Of a stretch of DNA of 64,000 bases, positions 8,688 to 17,352 are shown in pieces. The notes under the pieces are model-generated. The model was not told the DNA's origin, did no database searches, and saw nothing but the letters and a program-made list of their open reading frames with translations. A program made the position numbers and the translations under genes. Positions within the stretch are counted from its first letter, which is position 1. Each line of letters begins with the position of its first letter. This DNA is from Pseudarthrobacter phenanthrenivorans Sphe3 (GTDB taxonomy: Bacteria > Actinomycetota > Actinomycetes > Actinomycetales > Micrococcaceae), in NCBI RefSeq assembly GCF_000189535.1, contig NC_015145.1:744001-808000 (forward strand), written 5' to 3'.

Positions 8688-10106
8688 TCTGGCCCGGCTG
8701 ACCTCGGCTCCCGCATGCCTGGACAGCAGGAGGCTGTCCACCGTGCTGGCAAGCATCAAGGCCGCCATGGCCAGGAACGCGCCGCGGAAGGGACCGGCAG
8801 AATCCCCAGGAAAACCGCTGAACCCGTCCAGGGCACGGATCAGCAGGGCGGCCACGGCAATGCCCGCTCCGTGTGCCAGCTGGACGAGGGTGGCTGAGAC
8901 GGTGTTCGCTGACGTGAGCTGTGAGGGAACGATGTCTGCGTACTGCACGGAGGCGTAGGCGGAGAAGCCGATGGAGCGGAAGGCGCCGCTGCAGACGAGC
9001 AGTGCGAAGGTCAGGGCCTGGGGGGTCTCGGCCGTCAGCAGGGCGCAGAGGGCAAAGGTGACCGCCGAGGCCAGTGAGGCGAACACCAGCATTGGCTTGA
9101 AGCCGAAGCGCCGGATCAGCGGAGTGGTGGCAGGTTTGATCCCTATGTTGCCCACAAAGACGGCGGCCACCATAACCCCTGCATGCAGCGGGGACCACCC
9201 GAATCCGGTCTGGAACATCAGCGGCAGCAGGAACGGCACAGAGCTGATGGTCAGCCGGTAGATAAAGCCGCCGGTGGCCATCGCCCGGAAAGTGCGGGTC
9301 TGGAAGACAGAGAGGTCAAAAAGTGGATTAGCCGCGCGGCGCATCCACAGCACGGCCGCGGCAACGGACGCCGCCCCGAGCGCCGCGCTGATGCCGGCCC
9401 ACGGAACGTCAGGATGGGTGCTGGCCATCTCCAGCCCAACCACCAGGGCCCCTACCCCTACCGTGATGAGGACGAGGCCCGGCCAGTCCAGTCTCCGGCC
9501 GGTGTCGCCCGCGGTGGAAGGGACAAGGCGGAACGCTGCGATCAGGGCGGCAGCCCCCAACGGAAGGTTGATCAGGAAGATCCAGTGCCAGGACAGGTAC
9601 GTGGTCAGTGCGCCGCCCACCAGCGGAGCCAGGACCGGAGCCAGGAGGCCCGGCCACACCAGGAATGCCGTGGCGCGCAGGAGTTCGGATTTCGGGGTTC
9701 CCCGCAGGACCAGCAGGGTCCCCACGGGAACCATCATGGCCCCGCCCGCGCCCTGGACTACGCGGCTGAGCGTCAGCATGGACAGATCCTGGCTCAGCGA
9801 GCAGGCAAGGGACGCGACGGTGAAGACGGCGATGGCGAGGCAAAACACCCGGCGGGCGCCGAACCTCTCCGCCAGCCAGCCGCTGATGGGAATCCCCACC
9901 GCCACCGTCAGCAGGTACGCCGTCATGGTGATGTTGATGTCGGCGGCCGGCACTCCGAAGTCGGCGGAGATATTGGGGATTGCGGTGGTGAGGACGGTGC
10001 CGTCGAGGAACTCCATGAAGAACGTCGCGGCCACCAGGAGTGCGAGGCGGGGATTCCACACCTCCACGGTGCCGGCTCCATCGGCCACCTGATTGCTTGC
10101 TGCCAT
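8673..10106 (-). CDS. MFS multidrug exporter, DHA2 (14-TMS) family
   Basis: Inner-membrane drug:H+ antiporter of 477 residues with about 14 predicted membrane helices. Family motifs: LDGTVLTTAIPNI in TM1 (typical of DHA2/EmrB-QacA), GWLAERFGARRVF loop motif A, and RVVQGAGGAMMVPVG motif C-like region. The ATG at 10106 follows AGGA eight bases upstream. The frame is open to 10241, but the extra 45 residues are proline/arginine-rich and lack homology. Substrate unknown. It stands alone, with an IS481 element and a tRNA-Ser gene upstream. Confidence 0.9.
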   Translation of the reverse strand: MAASNQVADGAGTVEVWNPRLALLVAATFFMEFLDGTVLTTAIPNISADFGVPAADINITMTAYLLTVAVGIPISGWLAERFGARRVFCLAIAVFTVASLACSLSQDLSMLTLSRVVQGAGGAMMVPVGTLLVLRGTPKSELLRATAFLVWPGLLAPVLAPLVGGALTTYLSWHWIFLINLPLGAAALIAAFRLVPSTAGDTGRRLDWPGLVLITVGVGALVVGLEMASTHPDVPWAGISAALGAASVAAAVLWMRRAANPLFDLSVFQTRTFRAMATGGFIYRLTISSVPFLLPLMFQTGFGWSPLHAGVMVAAVFVGNIGIKPATTPLIRRFGFKPMLVFASLASAVTFALCALLTAETPQALTFALLVCSGAFRSIGFSAYASVQYADIVPSQLTSANTVSATLVQLAHGAGIAVAALLIRALDGFSGFPGDSAGPFRGAFLAMAALMLASTVDSLLLSRHAGAEVSRARTRPA

Positions 10107-10212
10107 CCGTTTATCCTGCCACCGGCGGAACCTCGAAAGCTCCGGGTGTCCGTCCCGCGGACGGAGGGGTGGCGGAGGGTAGGGGCACTGAGGGACTGGC
10201 GTCCGGGTACGC

Positions 10213-10240
10213 AAAAGGCCCCGGTCCAGGACCGGGGCCA
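10213..10240 (-). terminator. Terminator of tRNA-Ser(GCT), now separated from it by an IS
   Basis: Hairpin GGCCCCGGTCC / GGACCGGGGCC followed on the minus strand by TTTT. It sits directly beyond the left copy of the 18-bp target duplication, so before insertion it lay about 8 bases past the tRNA-Ser 3' end. Confidence 0.75.
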
Positions 10241-10256
10241 AACGCGGAGACGGGGG
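10239..10256. repeat. Left 18-bp target-site duplication of the IS481 element
   Basis: CAAACGCGGAGACGGGGG, identical to 11603-11620. The sequence includes the last 12 bases of tRNA-Ser(GCT). Confidence 0.85.
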
Positions 10257-11602
10257 TGTCTAGTTTCACGACATAGTTCTCACATGAGTCGGGACATCGT
10301 TCCCAGTTGACACTTCACCGGTGAGTCGGGACATCGTTCACACCGGCAGGGATCCAGCATGATGCATGTCGAAGCAGAAAGTGATCGTCCTCGCCGTCCG
10401 TGACCAAGGCCTGACAGTTACGGAAGCTGCCCGCCGGTATGGAGTCAGCCGCCGCTGGGTCCACGAGCTCCTCCGACGCGAGTCCGCCGGAGGTATCGCC
10501 GCCGTCGACCCCCGATCCAAACGCCCCCTCAGCAACCCGCGCCGCACCACCGAAACGGTAGCCGCGCGGATCCTTACCCTGCGGCAGGAACTGCAAACCG
10601 CCGGCCTGGACGCCGGGCCCGTGACGATCGCCTGGCACCTCGAACAAGAAGGAGTACCCGCGCCGTCAACGTCCACGATCCGCCGGCTCCTGCACACCAA
10701 AGGAATGATCACTCCGGATCCGAAGAAACGGCCCAAAGCCTCACTGCACCGCTTCGAAGCACACCAGCCCAACGAAACCTGGCAATCCGACTTCACCCAC
10801 TGGGCCCTGGCCGACGGAACCGACATCGAGATCCTGAACTTCCTCGATGACCACTCCCGCTACCTGCTCGCCTGCACCGGATTCAAACCCGTCACCGTCA
10901 CCGCCGTGGTCACCACGTTCCTGGCCTGCGCTGCTGAACACGGGCTACCGGCCTCGACACTGACCGACAACGGCATGGTCTACACCACCCGCCTCGCGGG
11001 CGGGAAAGGCGGCAGGAACGCCTTCGAACACCATCTCCACGCCCTGGGCATCACCCAAAAGAACGGCGCCCCGAACCACCCGCAGACCCAAGGCAAAATC
11101 GAACGTTTCCACCAGACCCTCAAACGCTGGCTCACCGGCCAACCCCGGGCCCACACCCTTCAAGACCTGAACGAACAGCTGGAAAAGTTCCGGCACATCT
11201 ACAACCACGAACGCCCCCACCGGGCCCTGGACCGCCGCACCCCGGCCGCGGCCTACACCGCGATACCCAAAGCATCACCGACCGGATCCAAACAAGGAGA
11301 TCACTGGCGTCGGCGCATCGACCGCGTCGACCAGTTCGGGAAACTCACCCTCCGCCACGCAGGCCAACTCCGCCACATCGGCATCGGCCGCGCCTACGCC
11401 CGCAAACACGTCCTGATGCTCATCCACGACAACGACGTCACCATCAGCGACGCAACCACCGGCGAGATCATCCGCGAACTCACCATCGACCCCACCCGGA
11501 ACTACCAACCCAGAAAAACAGGGCAAAGAAAAACACCCCGGTCCGAAGACCGGGGTGTTACCGATGACTCGACTCATCCGTGAAGGATGTCTCGACTCAC
11601 CA
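10257..11602 (+). mobile_element. IS481-family insertion sequence (1346 bp)
   Basis: The element begins TG and ends CA, is flanked by an exact 18-bp direct repeat and carries one DDE transposase. The two ends are imperfect inverted repeats of about 41 bases, sharing the blocks GACAT, TTC.C, ATGAGTCG and CATCG in register. The left end also holds a second copy of TGAGTCGGGACATCGTTC (10285 and 10322, 37 bases apart), which may be an extra transposase site. It is inserted at the 3' end of tRNA-Ser(GCT). Confidence 0.85.
10366..11583 (+). CDS. IS481-family transposase
   Basis: DDE transposase of 405 residues that would cut and join the ends of the surrounding 1346-bp element. An N-terminal helix-turn-helix (about residues 15-45, TEAARRYGVSRRWVHELLRR) precedes an RNase H-like rve core. 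The catalytic acids lie in WQSDFTHW, LTDNGMVY and GKIERFHQTLKRWL. The C-terminal region (FGKLTLRHAGQ) is typical of IS481. The reading frame is intact. Its 3' end contains a hairpin (about 11530-11560, ACCCCGGTC / GACCGGGGT) that may stop transcription before the tRNA gene, which lies in opposite orientation. Confidence 0.93.
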   Translation: MSKQKVIVLAVRDQGLTVTEAARRYGVSRRWVHELLRRESAGGIAAVDPRSKRPLSNPRRTTETVAARILTLRQELQTAGLDAGPVTIAWHLEQEGVPAPSTSTIRRLLHTKGMITPDPKKRPKASLHRFEAHQPNETWQSDFTHWALADGTDIEILNFLDDHSRYLLACTGFKPVTVTAVVTTFLACAAEHGLPASTLTDNGMVYTTRLAGGKGGRNAFEHHLHALGITQKNGAPNHPQTQGKIERFHQTLKRWLTGQPRAHTLQDLNEQLEKFRHIYNHERPHRALDRRTPAAAYTAIPKASPTGSKQGDHWRRRIDRVDQFGKLTLRHAGQLRHIGIGRAYARKHVLMLIHDNDVTISDATTGEIIRELTIDPTRNYQPRKTGQRKTPRSEDRGVTDDSTHP

Positions 11603-11620
11603 CAAACGCGGAGACGGGGG
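11603..11620. repeat. Right 18-bp target-site duplication of the IS481 element
   Basis: Exact copy of 10239-10256. Bases 11609-11620 are the 3' acceptor end of tRNA-Ser(GCT), which therefore remains intact. Confidence 0.85.
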
Positions 11621-11697
11621 GATTTGAACCCCCGGTCGAGTTTAACCCCGACCCTTCATTAGCAGTGAAGTCCATTCGGCCGCTCTGGCACGTCTCC
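11609..11697 (-). tRNA. tRNA-Ser (anticodon GCT)
   Basis: 89-base class II tRNA on the minus strand: acceptor GGAGACG, anticodon stem CTTCA/TGAAG with loop CTGCTAA, long variable arm, T arm with GGTTCAAATCC, discriminator G. CCA is not encoded. The IS481 element abuts its 3' side. Confidence 0.96.
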
Positions 11698-11782
11698 AAT
11701 TGCTATTCCTAGCCCACCAAGGATACGCAGATCCGGGCATGCAGTGCAAAACGGATGCGGCAGGCCGGGCAGCACGCCGCCG

Positions 11783-12322
11783 TTACCCGGGGTTGTCCGG
11801 CCCGGGGCCCTGCCCGGCCCGGACCATCCTGATCTCGTGAAGGTCCTCCCACGTCGGAATCACATCCTCGGCGCCGTCCGGAGCAAAGCCGAAGCGCCGG
11901 TAGAACCCGATGGCCCGGGCGTTGTCCGCTGCTACCCAGAGGCTGGCTGCGCTGTTGCCCAGGGCCGCCTCGAGGAGGCGGCGTCCCAGGCCAAGGCCTT
12001 GGTGCGAGGCCAGCAGATACAGCCCCCACAGTTCCAGGCTGCCCGACGACGGCGGCGGGGCATCATGCGTCACCTCGCCGGCGGGCACGTGGCGGACGCC
12101 CGCAAATCCAACCACCGTGCCGCCGTCGCACGCCACCCACGCATCAGCCGGTTCCGGCGATTCCAGCAGTCGGCGCCAGAGGGACAGCCTGGAAGCGGGG
12201 TCCTGCGATGCCAGGAACCTTTCGGAGAGCATCCCGCGGTAGGTCTCACGCCAGCATTGGATATGGACCTCCGCCAGCCGCTCAACGTCAGCGGGAGCAG
12301 CCCGCCGGACTGTCAGCGCCAA
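11783..12322 (-). CDS. GNAT-family N-acetyltransferase
   Basis: Cytoplasmic acetyl-CoA-dependent acyltransferase of 179 residues. The N terminus (VRRAAPADVERLAEVH) and the acetyl-CoA loop HQGLGLGRRLLEAAL with the Q/RxxGxG/A pattern are classical, followed by the C-terminal NARAIGFYRRFGF strand-helix. The TTG at 12322 lies 2 bases past the stop codon of the upstream peptidase gene, so translation is likely coupled. The acceptor substrate (protein N terminus, aminoglycoside or small amine) cannot be told from sequence. Confidence 0.87.
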   Translation of the reverse strand: MALTVRRAAPADVERLAEVHIQCWRETYRGMLSERFLASQDPASRLSLWRRLLESPEPADAWVACDGGTVVGFAGVRHVPAGEVTHDAPPPSSGSLELWGLYLLASHQGLGLGRRLLEAALGNSAASLWVAADNARAIGFYRRFGFAPDGAEDVIPTWEDLHEIRMVRAGQGPGPDNPG

Positions 12323-12324
12323 CG

Positions 12325-14568
12325 CTAGGGTGTCCCGCCCGCCAGTGCCTTCCAGAGGAAGTGGTGGCTGCGTGCCTGCAGGGCCGCTGCCTGCCGGTTG
12401 TCGGACGCGCCGGCATGGCCGCCCTCCAGCGCCTCATGGAACCAGACGTTCGGGATGCCCATGGCCAGCATGCGGGCTGCCATTTTGCGGGCCTGTACCG
12501 GTCCAACCCGGTCATCGGACGTGGCAGTCCAGATGAACGTTTCCGGGTACTCCACCCCGTCCTTGAGCAGGTGGTAGGGGGAGAAGGTCCGGATGTACTC
12601 CCACTGCTCCGGCACATCCGGGTCACCGTACTCCGCGATCCACGAGTGGCCGGCGGACAGCCTGGTGTAGCGGCGCATATCCAGCAGCGGCACGCCGCAG
12701 GAGACTGCGCCGAAAAGTTCCGGGTAGCGGGTGAGCATGTTGCCCACCAACAGGCCGCCGTTGGATCCGCCCACGCAACCCAGCCGCTCCCGGGAGGTGA
12801 CCCCGCGGGACATGAGGTCCCGGGCAACCGCGGCGAAATCCTGGTAGGCCTTGTGCCGGTTCTCCTGCAGGGCTGCGCGGTGCCACGCCGGGCCGTATTC
12901 GCCGCCGCCGCGGATGTTCGCCACCACGTACACGCCGCCGCGCGAGTGCGGGGCTTCCCCGTCCGCGCCCGGCGCAGCAGCGGTACGGCGTTCCAGCCAG
13001 GCCCTGCCCACCGTGCCGCTGTAGGCCGGGGTTCGGGAGACCTCGAAGCCGCCGTAGCCCGACAGCTGAGTGGGGTTCTGCCCGTCGAGCGCCAGGTCCC
13101 GTGAGGCGACCTGGAAGTACGGAACCCGGGTGCCGTCGTCGGACACGGCGAAGTGCTGCTGCACCTCATAGTCTTCTTCCGCAAAGAACGACGGCGATGC
13201 CTTCACCGCTGCGTGCCGGCTCACCACTCCGGCAGTCCTGTCAGCCGCCCGCGCCAGGGTGCCCCGCATCAGGGTGCTGGGCGTGGTGAAACCGGTGGCC
13301 ACGAGCCAGAAATCGTCGCCGGCGCCGCCGTCGGCATCGTCCTCATCGTCCACCGCGTAGGCGTTGACGTCATGAAGTGGCGGGCAGGCGTCCAGCAATG
13401 TGGATGACCAGGCCGCCTCAGCATTGTGGGTTGGCCGGGACGGATCCAGCACCCGGATCTCGGAGGAAACATCCTTGAGCAGGTTGAGGAGCAGGAAATT
13501 CCGGGTCCAGCTCCAGGACTGCAGCGACGTGGTGGCGTCCGGGGTAAAAAGCACGGCAATGCCGCGGTGGCCGGCCAGGTAGTCCTCGAACCTGGCGACC
13601 AGCAGTGACCCCGCCGGGTAGGTGGTGCCGTCCAGGGTCCAGTCCTGCTGTGGGCGGAAGAGGAGCCATTCACGGTGGGCGCTGACGTTGACGTCGGTGG
13701 GCACGTCGATCTGCTCCCATTCCCCGTCCCGCATCACCAGGTTCCGCCGGTTGTAAAAATCGATGTAGTCCACAGCGAACGTCCGCTCGAAGCCGGGAGT
13801 GGAATCGTGCGCCACCACCGCCATCATGTGGTCCTCGGGCACCTCGAACAGGCGGGGGGCGTCCGTGAGGGAGGCTCCGCGCGTAAGGGTGACGGCGGTG
13901 CGTGCGTACGAGGAGGCCGTCTTGGGCAGGCCCTCGGCGGTGGAGGCGACCAGCAGCGTATCCGCATCCAGCCACGAAACGTTGCCCTTCGCCGTCGGCA
14001 GGTCAAAGCCGCCCTGCACGGGGTCCACGAACATGCGCGACTCAACGTCGAATTCCCGGTAGCGGTTAGCATCGCCGCCGTCCGGGGACAGGGCCAGGAG
14101 TGCGTGCCGGTACGGCTCGCCCGGCGCGGGGCGGAGGAACGTTGCGCCGTGGAAGACCCACTCGACGTCCTCCGCGGCGGCCAGCGCATCGACGTCCAGC
14201 AGCACATCCCATTCCGGCGCGTCCGAGCAGTAGCTCTCCCACGTGGTGCGGCGCCACAGTCCCTTGGGGTTCTGCCGGTCCTTCCAGAAGTTGTAGTACC
14301 AGTCGCCGCGCTTGCCCACCATCGCGATCCGGTCGGTGGAGTCCAGCACCTCGAGGATGCTTCCTTCCAGCGCCGCGTAGTCCGCGTCCTCCAGCAGGTC
14401 CTCCGTGCGGGAATTCTGTTCCTTGACCCAGGCCAGCTGCGTTTCGCCGTAGATCTCCTCCAGCCAGACGTTCTCGTCTGTCGGTTCGGGCGCCGGGCCC
14501 TGCGGGGAGGTGCCGGGCGTAGTGCCGGAACCCGGGGCGGGCGCTTGATCAGCTGCTGTGGTGGTCAT
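12325..14568 (-). CDS. S9-family prolyl oligopeptidase
   Basis: Serine peptidase of 747 residues that cleaves short peptides after proline or related residues, probably in the cytoplasm since no signal peptide is seen. The N-terminal part (about 40-440) is the beta-propeller region. The catalytic alpha/beta-hydrolase domain has GGSNGG with nucleophile Ser602, then the Asp in TSDDRVGP and the His in EGGHAG. ATG at 14568 is preceded by a GGATGGGG ribosome site. An ATG at 14610 is also in frame but less likely. It forms a two-gene unit with the GNAT gene and is divergent from the FAD protein across 74 bases. Confidence 0.93.
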   Translation of the reverse strand: MTTTAADQAPAPGSGTTPGTSPQGPAPEPTDENVWLEEIYGETQLAWVKEQNSRTEDLLEDADYAALEGSILEVLDSTDRIAMVGKRGDWYYNFWKDRQNPKGLWRRTTWESYCSDAPEWDVLLDVDALAAAEDVEWVFHGATFLRPAPGEPYRHALLALSPDGGDANRYREFDVESRMFVDPVQGGFDLPTAKGNVSWLDADTLLVASTAEGLPKTASSYARTAVTLTRGASLTDAPRLFEVPEDHMMAVVAHDSTPGFERTFAVDYIDFYNRRNLVMRDGEWEQIDVPTDVNVSAHREWLLFRPQQDWTLDGTTYPAGSLLVARFEDYLAGHRGIAVLFTPDATTSLQSWSWTRNFLLLNLLKDVSSEIRVLDPSRPTHNAEAAWSSTLLDACPPLHDVNAYAVDDEDDADGGAGDDFWLVATGFTTPSTLMRGTLARAADRTAGVVSRHAAVKASPSFFAEEDYEVQQHFAVSDDGTRVPYFQVASRDLALDGQNPTQLSGYGGFEVSRTPAYSGTVGRAWLERRTAAAPGADGEAPHSRGGVYVVANIRGGGEYGPAWHRAALQENRHKAYQDFAAVARDLMSRGVTSRERLGCVGGSNGGLLVGNMLTRYPELFGAVSCGVPLLDMRRYTRLSAGHSWIAEYGDPDVPEQWEYIRTFSPYHLLKDGVEYPETFIWTATSDDRVGPVQARKMAARMLAMGIPNVWFHEALEGGHAGASDNRQAAALQARSHHFLWKALAGGTP

Positions 14569-14642
14569 GCGCCCCATCCAAACAACATCCGCAGACCGCT
14601 GGCAAGTCAAGCGTTCAGCCCATAGCGGATACTCTGGATGCC

Positions 14643-16583
14643 GTGGAAAAAACGCAGAGCATCCGGGCCGCCATTATCGGCGCGGGCCCGCGGGGCACCA
14701 GCGTGCTGGAGCGGCTCCTCGCCCACACTGCTGCGGCCGCCGCGGCCGGGACAGCATCTGCGGACCTGCACATCGACGTCATCGATCCCTACCCTGCAGG
14801 CCCCGGGCACGTCTGGCAGCCCCGGCAGTCCCGCCTGTACCTGATGAACACCCAGTCCTTCTATCCCACCCTGGTACCGCAGGATCCGTCCCTGGCCGTA
14901 CCCGTCGCAGGGACCACCTTCGACCAATGGCGGGCCGGGCAGCAGCTGGCCCCGTCCCCGTCCCTGACCGCGGATGAGCGGGCCGAACTGGCAGTCCTGG
15001 GATCCAGCGACTTCCCCAGCCGCGCCCTGTACGGCCGCTACCTCCGCTCCACCCTGGAGGAGCTGACGCAGAAGGCGCCGGGCGGCGTCACCATTAAATT
15101 CCATGAGACTTCCGCCGAATCGGTGCGGCCCGCGGGGGACGGAACGTTCGACGTCGGCCTGGCCGCCGGCGGCACGCTCCGCGCCAACGCAGTGGTGCTG
15201 GCCCTCGGGCACATCCCCTCACGCCTGAACCCTGAGCAGCGGGAGCTGCAGGCCTCGGCGGAGCAGCTGGGCCTGAGGTACCTGCCGCCCGCAGTGCCGG
15301 CCGACGTGGACTGGTCCAGGGTCCCCGCCGGCGAACCCGTCCTGGTTCGCGGCATGGGCCTGAACTTCTTCGACACGATGGGTCAGCTCACCGAAGGCCG
15401 CGGCGGGAAGTTCGTCAGCAACGGCAGTTCACTCCGCTACGAGCCCTCGGGCCAGGAGCCCCACATCATTGCCGCCTCAAGGCGGGGAACACCCTACCGG
15501 GCCAAGGCGGCACTGGCGGGCTACTACCCGGCATCCGTGACCCTGCGTTATTTCACGGAAGCTGCGCTGGACCGCTTCCGTACGGCCGGGATCCGGCCCG
15601 GTTTCGACCACGATCTTTGGCCGCTCCTGCACCGCGACGCACTGTGGGCGTACTACTCCACACTGGTGCGCTCGCAGCCGAACGCCGTACCGGATCCGGA
15701 CGCCTTCCTCGCAGCCCTGGAAGAAGCATTGCACCCGCACGCCCACAGCGCCGCCAAGTGGGAGGACGGCGTGGAGAGCGTGCTCGCCATCCACGTCGGA
15801 CCGAGGCACCGCCTTGACCTGCCAGGGCTGGCCGCTCCGCTGGCCGGGCGCTCGTTTGCCTCACGCGCCGAACTCGACGCCGCCGTCGTGGATTACCTGC
15901 TGGATGACGCCAGGCGTTCCGCGCTCGGCGAGGACGACCCCGTGAAGATGGCCATTGGGGCACTTCACCATGGGCGGGCAGTGCTTAAGACAGCAGTGGC
16001 CGACGGCGGCATCACGGACGAGTCCTGGGTTGCCGGGCTGCGCGGCTGGTTCGAGTCCTTCGTTGAGGGCCTCGCCAGCGGGCCCCCCGCGCTGCGCTCC
16101 GAACAGCTGGCTGCGCTGGCGCGGGCCGGGATTGTCAGTTTTGTGGGACCCGACCCGAAATTCGGCGTGGACCGCCGGGCGGGCGCCTTCACGGCATCCT
16201 CCCCATGGGTGGGTGGACAGCCCGTGACGGCCAAGACCATGGTGGAGGCGCTCGCGCCCGGCAACCGCGTAGCAGCAAACGATTCCCCCGTGCTGGAGCA
16301 ACTGCTCGCCGACGGGCTGGTCAGGTCCAAACTCATGATGACGGCGGAGGGCGCGCCGGTGCAGTCCACCGGACTGGACGTCGTTCCGCACCCCTACCGC
16401 CCGGTGGCAGCGAACGGGTCCGTCACGGAAGGCCTTTTCGTGCTCGGCCTGCAGCTTTCGTCCTCCCAGTGGGGGACCGCCATCGCTGCCGAAGCTGTGC
16501 AGCCCGGCATGCCCGCCTACCGCAGCGGCCAACGGACGCTGCGCGACGCGGACGAGATCGCCCAGGCAATCCTGGAGCTGTGA
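14643..16583 (+). CDS. FAD/NAD(P)-binding protein (NAD_binding_9-type)
   Basis: A 646-residue protein opening with the dinucleotide-binding motif IIGAGPRGTSVLERLL (residues 11-26) and a second nucleotide segment near 190 (ALGHIPSRLNPEQ). The layout matches the uncharacterised FAD-NAD(P)-binding family related to lysine/ornithine N-monooxygenases and to HI0933-like flavoproteins. No signal peptide or membrane helix. The GTG at 14643 is chosen because the motif follows at the usual distance. An ATG at 14638 is out of frame. It is a single-gene unit ending just before the nested mobile region, so its reaction is unknown. Confidence 0.8.
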   Translation: MEKTQSIRAAIIGAGPRGTSVLERLLAHTAAAAAAGTASADLHIDVIDPYPAGPGHVWQPRQSRLYLMNTQSFYPTLVPQDPSLAVPVAGTTFDQWRAGQQLAPSPSLTADERAELAVLGSSDFPSRALYGRYLRSTLEELTQKAPGGVTIKFHETSAESVRPAGDGTFDVGLAAGGTLRANAVVLALGHIPSRLNPEQRELQASAEQLGLRYLPPAVPADVDWSRVPAGEPVLVRGMGLNFFDTMGQLTEGRGGKFVSNGSSLRYEPSGQEPHIIAASRRGTPYRAKAALAGYYPASVTLRYFTEAALDRFRTAGIRPGFDHDLWPLLHRDALWAYYSTLVRSQPNAVPDPDAFLAALEEALHPHAHSAAKWEDGVESVLAIHVGPRHRLDLPGLAAPLAGRSFASRAELDAAVVDYLLDDARRSALGEDDPVKMAIGALHHGRAVLKTAVADGGITDESWVAGLRGWFESFVEGLASGPPALRSEQLAALARAGIVSFVGPDPKFGVDRRAGAFTASSPWVGGQPVTAKTMVEALAPGNRVAANDSPVLEQLLADGLVRSKLMMTAEGAPVQSTGLDVVPHPYRPVAANGSVTEGLFVLGLQLSSSQWGTAIAAEAVQPGMPAYRSGQRTLRDADEIAQAILEL

Positions 16584-16590
16584 CTTCCCC

Positions 16591-16626
16591 GGACGCTCTC
16601 TCACTTGATGTTGGTTAAACCGAGGC
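16591..16626. repeat. Left arm of a palindromic repeat hosting the IS30 element
   Basis: Starts GGACGCTCTCTCACTT, whose exact reverse complement ends the region at 19387-19402. The similarity continues imperfectly for about 36 bases, including TTAAACCGA. It looks like one half of a MITE-like palindrome split by IS30. Confidence 0.6.
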
Positions 16627-16653
16627 GGATTCAAGTGGTCGTTGCAACACGTC

Positions 16654-17114
16654 CTATGCTGCTGATTCTTCCAGTATTTGCTGGAGGGCTTGTGCGGGTG
16701 TTTTCCAGCCGAGGGTTTTGCGTAGGCGTCCGTTGAGTCCTGCGGCAGCGTAGTCGAGGTCTGCGCGGGTGACGGTGGTGAGGTCCATGCCTTTGGGGAA
16801 GTACTGTCGCAGGAGTCCGTTGGTGTTCTCGTTCGTGCCGCGTTGCCAGGGTGAGTGAGGATCGCAGAAGTAGACCTCGGCGCCGGTGGCGATCCTGACG
16901 CGTTCGTGAATGCCGACCATCTCAGCGCCTTGGTCCCAGGTCAGGGACCGGCGCAGCTGGGCCGGCAGGGTCGGAAGGGTTGCCTCGATGGCGGCCAGCA
17001 CCTGCTCGCCGGTATGTCCGTTAGGCAGGTGCAGGAGCATCACGAAACGGCTACTGCGTTCCACGAGGGTTCCGATCGCCCCGGCGCCAGGGGTACCGAT
17101 GATCAGATCGCCCT
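16654..17114 (-). pseudogene. IS30-family transposase, C-terminal part
   Basis: Catalytic half of the transposase, beginning at GDLIIG (the residues just after HWE) and running through SLTWDQGAEM and the HSPWQRGTNENTNGLLRQYFPKG block that carries the last acidic residue. The stop is at 16654. The N-terminal half lies 1.46 kb away beyond the IS110 insertion. Inside the IS110 left end an ATG at 17166 happens to be in frame, so a 170-residue chimeric product could be made, but it would lack DNA-binding domains and should be inactive. Confidence 0.9.
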
Positions 17115-17174
17115 CCTTACGATTTTGTTGTGGGTGATTTCGGAGCTGTCGTAGTGTTTCGATCACCCTCGGGT

Positions 17175-17305
17175 GGCGGGTATGGCCTAGGTCGCCCTGC
17201 CGCTTGGATGGCTCACTGGGAATGGCCGCCCGCTGCCCGCCGATGACTCGACCGCTGATTGAGAATTACGACATTGATCGTTGGGTAAGGACGTGCCGGC
17301 GTAGT
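17175..17305 (+). ncRNA. Predicted IS110 bridge RNA, copy 1
   Basis: Segments matching the four guides of IS110 bridge RNAs occur in the right order. Left target guide TCGCCCT (17192-17198) equals the left flank (17108-17114). Right target guide CACTGGG (17214-17220) is complementary to CCCAGTG at the right junction (18572-18578). Left donor guide TGAGAAT (17260-17266) matches right-end TGAGATT in 6 of 7. Right donor guide GGTAAGG (17284-17290) complements CCTTACG of the left end in 6 of 7. GGCC/GGCC and GCC/GGC stems frame the target loop, and ACGA/TCGT caps the donor loop. RNA ends are guessed. Confidence 0.65.
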
Positions 17306-17352
17306 TATCGACAGGGCCAACCGAAATTGGAGCTGATCGAAGGAGACTGAAC

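Noticed and set aside
9183..10310. 375-aa open frame antisense to the MFS gene
   Set aside because: Rich in Arg/Gly/Gln and without hydrophobic periodicity; the MFS frame has clear family motifs.
16654..17166. Separate 170-aa gene with its own start
   Set aside because: The first 17 codons belong to the IS110 left end; the rest is the cut-off IS30 transposase.
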